41,407 nucleotides of DNA from a virus: positions 1 through 41,407 of IMG/VR virus record IMGVR_UViG_3300031976_001313; one strand, written 5' to 3'. The notes beneath the pieces are model-generated. The model was not told where the DNA came from. It searched no databases and saw only the letters and a program-made list of their open reading frames with translations. The position numbers were made by a program, and so were the translations under genes. This document shows positions 36,303-41,407 of this stretch, piece after piece (the first letter of the stretch is position 1; the number at the start of each line of letters is the position of its first letter).

Positions 36303-38969
36303 GTGAATATATCGCTGCGCCAGGACATTGTTGCGCGCTTAATCAGCGATTTTGAGGCGATTGAGCGCGGCCCCTACCTGCAACGGGTGCGCTGCCCCGA
36401 ATGTGGTAAGCGCGAGGCGTACATCAACGCCGATGCGCCGTGGATGCTGAAATGCGGGCGGGAAAACAACTGTGGCGCACAAATCCACGTCAAAGCGCTG
36501 TTTCCGGATCTGTTCCGTTCCTGGAGCGAGCGCTACAGCACCCAGGTGGGCGAAAAGCCCACCTCTCAAACACCGGTGGCCGATGGCTATCTGCACGATG
36601 GCCGCGGCTTCGAGCTTGCCCGCATCCAGGGCTGGTACACCCAGGAGAGCTACTGGAAGCCGGAGATCGGCGGTACCGCCACGGTGCGTTTCGCCCTGCC
36701 CGGCGGTGCTTACTGGGAGCGCCTGCTGGATAATCCGGAGCGCTTCGGCAAGCAGAAGGCCAATTTCGTTGGCCGCTATAAAGGCCAGTGGTGGTGCCCG
36801 CCTGCGCTCACCGCGGCGGATCTGGTCGCCGCAGAGGAAGTGTGGATTGTAGAGGGCATCTTCGATGCGATCGCCCTCTACCACCACGGCATCGCGGCCG
36901 TTTCCGCCATGAGCTGCGGCAACTACCCCGATGAAGCCCTAAATGCCCTGGCGGATGCCGCCCATCAAGCCGGTACCAGCCGCCCCACTCTGGTGTGGGC
37001 GCTGGATAACAACCGCGCTGGCCATAACGCCATTCACAAGCATGTAAGGCGCGCCCGGGCAGCAGGCTGGGAGTGCGAAGCCGCGCAGATCCCCAGCGCC
37101 GACCACGACTGGAACGATGCCCACCAGCGCGGCGAACTCACCGAGAAGCACCAGGAAACCTTCCGCTATCACGGCGACTTGCTGTTGGCCCCTACGGCCA
37201 TGGCCAAGGCGCTGCTGATCTACAAACGCCGCGAGCAGCGGGAGTTTTGGTTCGAGTTCAAACGCCAGCTGTGGTGGTGGAAGTTGGATATGGACGCCTT
37301 CGATCGCGCCCTGCGCGCCGATGGCCTGGACGGCGAAGATCAGCGGCAAATCGACCCCGCCCTGCGCGATGCCGCCCTGGAGCAATCCGGCAGCGTAAAG
37401 CGGATCTGCACCTGCTACCCCACGGCGCTCTACTACCAGGCCAACGCGGTCACCGATGAGAGCTGGTACTACTACCGCGTGGAATTCCCCGACGGCCGCC
37501 CGCCGATCAAGAACACCTTTAGCGGTGGCCAACTGGCGTCCGCATCCGAATATAAAAAGCGCCTGCTGGGTGTGGCCCCAGGGGCGGTCTGGACGGGTAC
37601 CAGCCAACAGCTGGATAGCCTGCTGCAAGATCAGATCGGCAACATTAAAACCGTCGAGACCATCGACTTCATCGGCTACAGCAAGGAGCACGGCGCCTAT
37701 GTGTTCGGCGATCTGGCCGTGGCCGGTGGCAAGGTGGTGCCGATCAACAGCGAGGACTTCTTTGAGCTAGGCCCCCGCCGCCAACTGAAAACCCTGAGCC
37801 AATCCGTCGCGCTGCACATCAACCCCGACCGCAAGGCGTTCAACACCGAATGGACGCAGCAACTGCTTGGCGCCTTCGGTACCCGTGGCGTGATTGCCCT
37901 GGGCTACTGGCTGGGCAGCCTGCTGGCCGAGCAGATCCGCGCCGAGATGGGCAGCTTTCCGTTTTTGGAGATCGTCGGTGAAGCCGGCGCGGGCAAATCC
38001 ACCCTGATCGAGTTTCTCTGGAAGTTGTGCGGCCGGCGTGACTATGAAGGCTTCGACCCCAGCAAGGCCACCATGCCGGCACGCTCGCGCAACTTCGCCC
38101 AGGTGAGCAACCTGCCGGTGGTGCTGATCGAATCCGACCGCGAGCAGGATGGCGGCGCAAAACAGAAGCAGTTCGATTGGGATGAACTCAAAACCGCCTT
38201 TAACGGCCGCTCGATCCGCGCCCGGGGCGTGAAGAACAGCGGCAACGACACCTACGAACCGCCCTTCCGCGGCAGCATCGTGATCAGCCAGAACGCCCCG
38301 GTGCAGGCAGGCGAGGCTATCCAGACCCGTATCTGCCACCTGCACTTTACCCGGGAAGGCCAGAACAAACAGACCAAAGCACTTGCCGAGGCGCTGGAAC
38401 GTACCGAGATCGAGCACGTTAGCCAGTTCGCCCTGGCGGTGGCCCAACGGGAGGCCGCGCTGCTGGCGTTAATCACCCAGCGCGCCCGTCACTACGCCGA
38501 CCAGTTGGCCGACGACCCGGATATCAAGGTGCTGCGCATCGCCAAGTGCCACGGCCAGTTAATGGCCCTGGTGGAGTGCCTGGGGCCGGAAGGCTTGGAT
38601 CTCTTCGACCAGCAAACCCTGGATATCGCCCTGGGCCACATAAAGCAGATGGCCCGGGAGCGTCAGCAATCCATCAACGCCGACCACCCGCTGGTCGCCG
38701 AATTCTGGGAAGCCTTCGACTACATCGAGGGCCTGCGCGACGACCCGATGCTGAACCACTACGGCAAGGGCAGCGACATGATCGCGATCAACCTCAAAGA
38801 CTTCGAGCGCACCTGCGCCGAATACAAGCTGCGCACCCCAGAGGTGCGCGAGCTGAAGCGTTACCTGAAGAGCAGCAAGACCCGCAAGTTTATCGATTCC
38901 AACCGCACCGTGAACTCCCGCGTCCGCCTCAACGGCGGGAGCGTGAAGTGCTGGGTGTTTCAAACATGA
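36303..38969 (+). CDS. Phage replication protein: zinc finger, TOPRIM primase and helicase
   Basis: An 888-residue protein with GTG start at 36303, behind a perfect AAGGAGG; the TTG 18 bases upstream would precede that ribosome site. Order: a CHC2-like zinc finger (about 30-57, CPECG ... KCGRENNCG); a TOPRIM domain (about 178-285, VWIVEGIFDAIALYHHG, LVWALDNNRAG); a DUF927-like helicase with Walker A GEAGAGKS at 559-566 and the words VLIESDREQDGG and GSIVISQNAP. It probably primes and unwinds phage DNA in theta replication. P2 instead uses a rolling-circle nickase gpA, of which I see no trace. The iterons at 1172-1477 are its candidate origin. Confidence 0.88.
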   Translation: MNISLRQDIVARLISDFEAIERGPYLQRVRCPECGKREAYINADAPWMLKCGRENNCGAQIHVKALFPDLFRSWSERYSTQVGEKPTSQTPVADGYLHDGRGFELARIQGWYTQESYWKPEIGGTATVRFALPGGAYWERLLDNPERFGKQKANFVGRYKGQWWCPPALTAADLVAAEEVWIVEGIFDAIALYHHGIAAVSAMSCGNYPDEALNALADAAHQAGTSRPTLVWALDNNRAGHNAIHKHVRRARAAGWECEAAQIPSADHDWNDAHQRGELTEKHQETFRYHGDLLLAPTAMAKALLIYKRREQREFWFEFKRQLWWWKLDMDAFDRALRADGLDGEDQRQIDPALRDAALEQSGSVKRICTCYPTALYYQANAVTDESWYYYRVEFPDGRPPIKNTFSGGQLASASEYKKRLLGVAPGAVWTGTSQQLDSLLQDQIGNIKTVETIDFIGYSKEHGAYVFGDLAVAGGKVVPINSEDFFELGPRRQLKTLSQSVALHINPDRKAFNTEWTQQLLGAFGTRGVIALGYWLGSLLAEQIRAEMGSFPFLEIVGEAGAGKSTLIEFLWKLCGRRDYEGFDPSKATMPARSRNFAQVSNLPVVLIESDREQDGGAKQKQFDWDELKTAFNGRSIRARGVKNSGNDTYEPPFRGSIVISQNAPVQAGEAIQTRICHLHFTREGQNKQTKALAEALERTEIEHVSQFALAVAQREAALLALITQRARHYADQLADDPDIKVLRIAKCHGQLMALVECLGPEGLDLFDQQTLDIALGHIKQMARERQQSINADHPLVAEFWEAFDYIEGLRDDPMLNHYGKGSDMIAINLKDFERTCAEYKLRTPEVRELKRYLKSSKTRKFIDSNRTVNSRVRLNGGSVKCWVFQT

Positions 38970-38980
38970 AGGAGCCCGTG

Positions 38981-39379
38981 ATGACTACTAACCACCCAAT
39001 GCCACTGGTGACCCAGCGCCTACGCGAGCGCAACCGCCAGGCTTTGGAAGCCAAAATTGCCGCTGAAAACGAAGCCGAGATTCAGTGCACGAAAGTCACC
39101 GTTGCGGGACTGCTAGCCCTGCAGCAATTGGTTGAGATCGCCCAGGGCGATACCCACCAGCCGCAGCACTGCCGCCTCGTGCTGCTGGCCGTTTACAACA
39201 GTTACGCCTGGCCGCTGAACCTGACCAGCCTGCGGGTGCTGGATGACGACCTGCGGCGCGCCGCCCTGGCGGTGATCGAGTGGTCAGCCGTCAGCGATCG
39301 CGAGCTGCACGAATACCTGCCGGATGGCCACCAGCTAATGCAGCGCTTTGCTGCCATTGCAAAACAGGAGGAAGAGTAA
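38981..39379 (+). CDS. Early phage protein, 132 residues, unknown
   Basis: Start at the ATG 38981, six bases after AAGGAG; the frame is open from much further upstream inside the replication gene. MTTNHPMPLVTQRLRERNRQ, then helical VTVAGLLALQQLVEIAQGD and LLAVYNSYAWPLNLTSLRVL. It is in a run of small genes after the replication gene. No domain is recognised. Confidence 0.65.
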   Translation: MTTNHPMPLVTQRLRERNRQALEAKIAAENEAEIQCTKVTVAGLLALQQLVEIAQGDTHQPQHCRLVLLAVYNSYAWPLNLTSLRVLDDDLRRAALAVIEWSAVSDRELHEYLPDGHQLMQRFAAIAKQEEE

Positions 39380-39381
39380 CC

Positions 39382-39597
39382 ATGGCAGATAACGCTGACA
39401 TCGCCACCGAACTCATGGAACGCCGCATGGAGGCCGCCTTGAGCAGCCGGCTTTCGCTGTACATTCCAAATCCCGACCCCAAGTGCGAAGACTGCGGCCA
39501 GGAGATCCCCCAAGCTCGCCGCGACGCCATCCCATGGGCCACTACGTGCATCGAGTGCCAGGGGATTCGTGAACAACGGAGGCGGCATGTGCGCTGA
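39382..39597 (+). CDS. TraR/DksA-type zinc-finger protein
   Basis: A 71-residue protein. MADNADIATELMERRMEAAL has the acidic tip residues (DxA) found in TraR/DksA, and a four-Cys finger follows, CEDCGQEIP ... CIECQ. Phage TraR homologues bind the RNA polymerase secondary channel and alter promoter choice without ppGpp. The start ATG at 39382 lies 2 bases after the preceding stop, behind GGAGGAAGAG. Confidence 0.85.
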   Translation: MADNADIATELMERRMEAALSSRLSLYIPNPDPKCEDCGQEIPQARRDAIPWATTCIECQGIREQRRRHVR

Positions 39598-39880
39598 ACA
39601 ACTCAAGGGCGGCAAGCTGGCCCGGCAAGCGGCCATGCTCTGCCAGGACAGCGCCTTCCAGCTCTACCTAGATCGCCGCCGGCGAGCCAAACACGGCATG
39701 ACCGAGTTCCAACTGCCCGATGGTACCCACAACACTGAAGACGCCCGGGATTGGCTCTGCGCCGCCTGCCAGATCCAAAGCCGGGCTGAGCTAGACCACA
39801 ACCCTCGTGCAGCGGGCATGTTTCATGTTATTCGTAAACGTTATCAACAACATTACTTAAAGCAGAATAGAGATTTATGA
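39587..39880 (+). CDS. Early phage protein, about 97 residues, unknown
   Basis: Start at the ATG 39587 after GGAGG; an in-frame GTG at 39569 is possible. MCAEQLKGGKLARQAAMLCQ, then FQLYLDRRRRAKHGM and DARDWLCAACQIQSRAELDH. Basic and Cys-containing (CAAC), it resembles small conserved proteins common in phage early regions, whose function is not known to me. It overlaps the TraR-like gene. Confidence 0.65.
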   Translation: MCAEQLKGGKLARQAAMLCQDSAFQLYLDRRRRAKHGMTEFQLPDGTHNTEDARDWLCAACQIQSRAELDHNPRAAGMFHVIRKRYQQHYLKQNRDL

Positions 39881-40104
39881 GTAGCAACCCGATTGATCAG
39901 ATCTTAGCGAAATCGTTACGCGGCCCTTTGACCAAAGAGGAGCAAGCCCGGTTATCAGCTAGTTTTAATGCATTAAGAAAGCAGGCGCCTACCCCTACTC
40001 GTACGGAGGCAAGCTTGATCCGCGAGATAACTCATTTGAGGGAGGAGCTAGCTCGGTGCCGAGAACTTATCCGCAAGTACGATATCAACGAAAATATGGA
40101 CTGA
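39877..40104 (+). CDS. Small coiled-coil protein, 75 residues, unknown
   Basis: MSSNPIDQILAKSLRGPLTK, then a C-terminal coiled coil ASLIREITHLREELARCREL. ATGA overlap with the preceding gene. It is the last gene of the early operon before a terminator. No family is recognised. Confidence 0.6.
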   Translation: MSSNPIDQILAKSLRGPLTKEEQARLSASFNALRKQAPTPTRTEASLIREITHLREELARCRELIRKYDINENMD

Positions 40105-40120
40105 TACCTTTCTGACCACC

Positions 40121-40143
40121 CCGCCGCCCAAGCGGCGGTTCTT
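40121..40143 (+). terminator. Terminator of the early operon
   Basis: Arms CCGCCGC / GCGGCGG around CCAA, then TTCTT. It isolates the integrase gene from upstream early transcription. Confidence 0.75.
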
Positions 40144-40207
40144 ATGCCACCCGAAGATAACGGTATAAGAAAGCCAAGCTTTTCAGACCCTTTCAAACTG
40201 GAATAAA

Positions 40208-40223
40208 CTGTATGTATTTACAG
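40208..40223. promoter_or_regulatory. LexA box upstream of the integrase
   Basis: CTG-TATGTATTTA-CAG, embedded in the near-perfect palindrome AAACTGTA...TACAGTTT. It ends 17 bases before the integrase ATG, in the promoter position. Confidence 0.8.
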
Positions 40224-40240
40224 TTTAAAAGGGCTACAAC

Positions 40241-41407
40241 ATGGCTGATGGGGTCGAGGTTCGCGGCAACACCGTGCGCGTATATTTCCGCTGGGATGGC
40301 AAGCTTTGTCGGGAACCATTACCTGGCCCCGCCACGGAAAAAAACATCGAATATGCCAAGCGCTTGGCCACCATTATCAATTACGAGATTGAAGCCGACA
40401 CGTTCGACTACGCCCGCCACTTTCCTGAGTCTAGGCACCTGGCGGGGAATAGTTTTGGTCACTACCTGGATCTATGGCTGGCCATCAAGAAAAACGAACT
40501 CGCTTACTCCAGTTTTCGTGGCATTCAATCCAAGGCAGAAACCCATGTGCGGCCAAAATGGGGCGAAGTGCAAGCCGATACGATCGACCACATCGAATTA
40601 CAGGGCTGGATTCAAAAGGAGCTTTCGGCAAAGCTGGCCAACAAGACGATCAAAGAGATCGTCAGCATCATGCGGCAAACCTTCCGGCTTTACGCCACGC
40701 GCAATAAGAAGGCTTTCGATCCCACCAGCGGCATCACCATCCGTTTGCCAGATGATGAAGATCCAGATCCTTTCACACGTAGCGAGATCAAGCTGATCCT
40801 GGAAACGCCGACAAACCGTGAGCAGGAACTAAATCTGATCAAGTTTGCCATTTATGATGGCCCACGCATCTCTGAAGCCCAAGCGCTGGCCTGGGAAGAC
40901 ATATTGGATGTGGAAAAAGGGATTATTCGCTACCGGAGGGCGGTTGTTCGGGGGCGATTCAAGGTAACTAAAACCAAGCGCTCTACTCGCGTACATCACC
41001 TGCTAAAGCCTGCCCGTGAAGCACTACAGGCTCAATACGCGATTACCAGCAAGCTTGAGCCCCGCGTGTACGAGGTGATCGATCGAGACAACCGGACGGT
41101 GCGAAAGGAGAAGCTACGCCTGGTGTTTTTGAATTCCCGTAACAATGAGCCCTTCTACGAGAACGCTATCCGTGAGCGCTTCTGGAAAACCCACCTAAAA
41201 CACGCCGGCGTTCGCTACCGTGGCCCCAACCAGTGCCGGCACACGTTCATAAGCCAGCTGCTCTCATTGGGAGTGGTGCCGCTGCACTGGATCTCCAACC
41301 ACGTTGGCCACGCCACGATCACAATGATCCAGCGCCGCTACGGCAAGTGGATTCGCAGCGACGGCCCTGACATTCCAGCGCTCATCGAGAAGCAGTTAGA
41401 CCTGTAG
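40241..41407 (+). CDS. int: Phage tyrosine integrase
   Basis: A 388-residue protein. The N-terminus (residues 1-65, VRVYFRWDGKLCREPLPG and EADTFDYARHFPES) is the arm-DNA-binding domain of the DUF3596 type. The core-binding domain covers about 75-170. The catalytic domain has Arg in DGPRISEAQAL, box II PNQCRHTF (Arg333; Asn330 where most enzymes have His), His357 in NHVGHATI and nucleophile Tyr367 in RRYGKW. It recombines attP with the 3' end of the tRNA-Ser. Its stop is the last base of the window. A terminator upstream and a LexA box give it independent SOS control. Confidence 0.95.
   Translation: MADGVEVRGNTVRVYFRWDGKLCREPLPGPATEKNIEYAKRLATIINYEIEADTFDYARHFPESRHLAGNSFGHYLDLWLAIKKNELAYSSFRGIQSKAETHVRPKWGEVQADTIDHIELQGWIQKELSAKLANKTIKEIVSIMRQTFRLYATRNKKAFDPTSGITIRLPDDEDPDPFTRSEIKLILETPTNREQELNLIKFAIYDGPRISEAQALAWEDILDVEKGIIRYRRAVVRGRFKVTKTKRSTRVHHLLKPAREALQAQYAITSKLEPRVYEVIDRDNRTVRKEKLRLVFLNSRNNEPFYENAIRERFWKTHLKHAGVRYRGPNQCRHTFISQLLSLGVVPLHWISNHVGHATITMIQRRYGKWIRSDGPDIPALIEKQLDL

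Larger units (their letters stand above)
987..41407. mobile_element. P2-like prophage, nearly complete (right attachment site outside window)
   Basis: The segment runs from a tRNA-Ser 3'-end attachment site to the stop codon of a tyrosine integrase. It contains the full P2 late gene set in P2 order (Q-P divergent from O-N-M-L-X-lysis-R-S, then V-W-J-I-H-G, FI-FII-E-T-U-D), an S24 CI repressor, an Ogr-like activator and a primase-helicase. No structural gene looks broken, so the element is probably inducible. Unlike P2 it lacks a recognisable rolling-circle gpA and carries at least four cargo blocks. The right boundary must lie just beyond 41407. Confidence 0.95.

Noticed and set aside
37767-38447. 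226-codon minus-strand ORF over the replication gene
   Set aside because: Antisense shadow over the helicase domain.
1-41407. CRISPR array
   Set aside because: No set of regularly spaced direct repeats of 20-40 bp. The only phased repeats are the 6-bp iterons at 1172-1477.

Overview
The window carries almost all of a P2-like (Peduovirus-type) temperate phage integrated in the chromosome of a high-GC gammaproteobacterium. A Halomonas-like host is my guess from base composition and gene style; nothing in the window proves it. Host DNA is seen only at the left end (about 1-986): a MntA/HepT toxin-antitoxin pair, a 27-codon hydrophobic peptide and a terminator. At 987-1009 lies the 3' end of a serine-type tRNA read on the minus strand (T-loop through CCA), with no tRNA body behind it. 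This is the expected left attachment site. The window ends exactly at the stop codon of the phage tyrosine integrase (40241-41407), so the right attachment site and the intact tRNA should lie just past the right edge.

Layout of the prophage: 1010-2000 holds an unusual AT-rich segment with GGTRAY iterons inside a 22-bp inverted repeat (1172-1477) and a DUF2188 gene. A DNA adenine methylase (minus) under a LexA box follows. From 2908 to 26985 the virion genes keep P2 order: portal Q and terminase P (minus), then O, N, M, L, X, a lysis cassette (pinholin-like protein, SAR endolysin, Rz/Rz1), R, S, V, W, J, I, H, G, FI, FII, E/E' (with a -1 frameshift site), T, U and D. Cargo interrupts the late genes twice. 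Between S and V sits a P22 immI-like cassette (two divergent Arc/Mnt-type regulators plus a Bro-N/P22AR antirepressor) and a RelE-type toxin-antitoxin pair. Between G and FI sit a lipoprotein and an AT-rich membrane/coiled-coil protein.

Downstream of D (27000-34227) come small genes, two eroded copies of the 3' end of a D gene, a LexA-controlled UmuC polymerase with a divergent UmuD-like protein that lacks the catalytic serine, and a strikingly AT-rich block. That block holds a HEPN-domain protein, a four-helix membrane protein and an unrecognised 385-residue protein directly downstream of the S24-type CI repressor gene. It is the best candidate here for an undescribed lysogen-expressed anti-phage module.

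The early region (34228-40104, plus strand) starts from a promoter with a candidate CI operator. It encodes small regulators, an Ogr/Delta-type zinc-finger late activator, a large zinc-finger/TOPRIM/helicase replication protein in place of P2's rolling-circle gpA, and several small proteins. The integrase has its own LexA box.

Control logic inferred: CI keeps the phage silent and is RecA-cleavable in design. DNA damage would inactivate CI and directly derepress int, dam and umuC through three LexA boxes. The Ogr-like protein would then switch on the late operons through three near-identical palindromic sites (5771, 13840, 20467). The antirepressor cassette offers a second route to induction.
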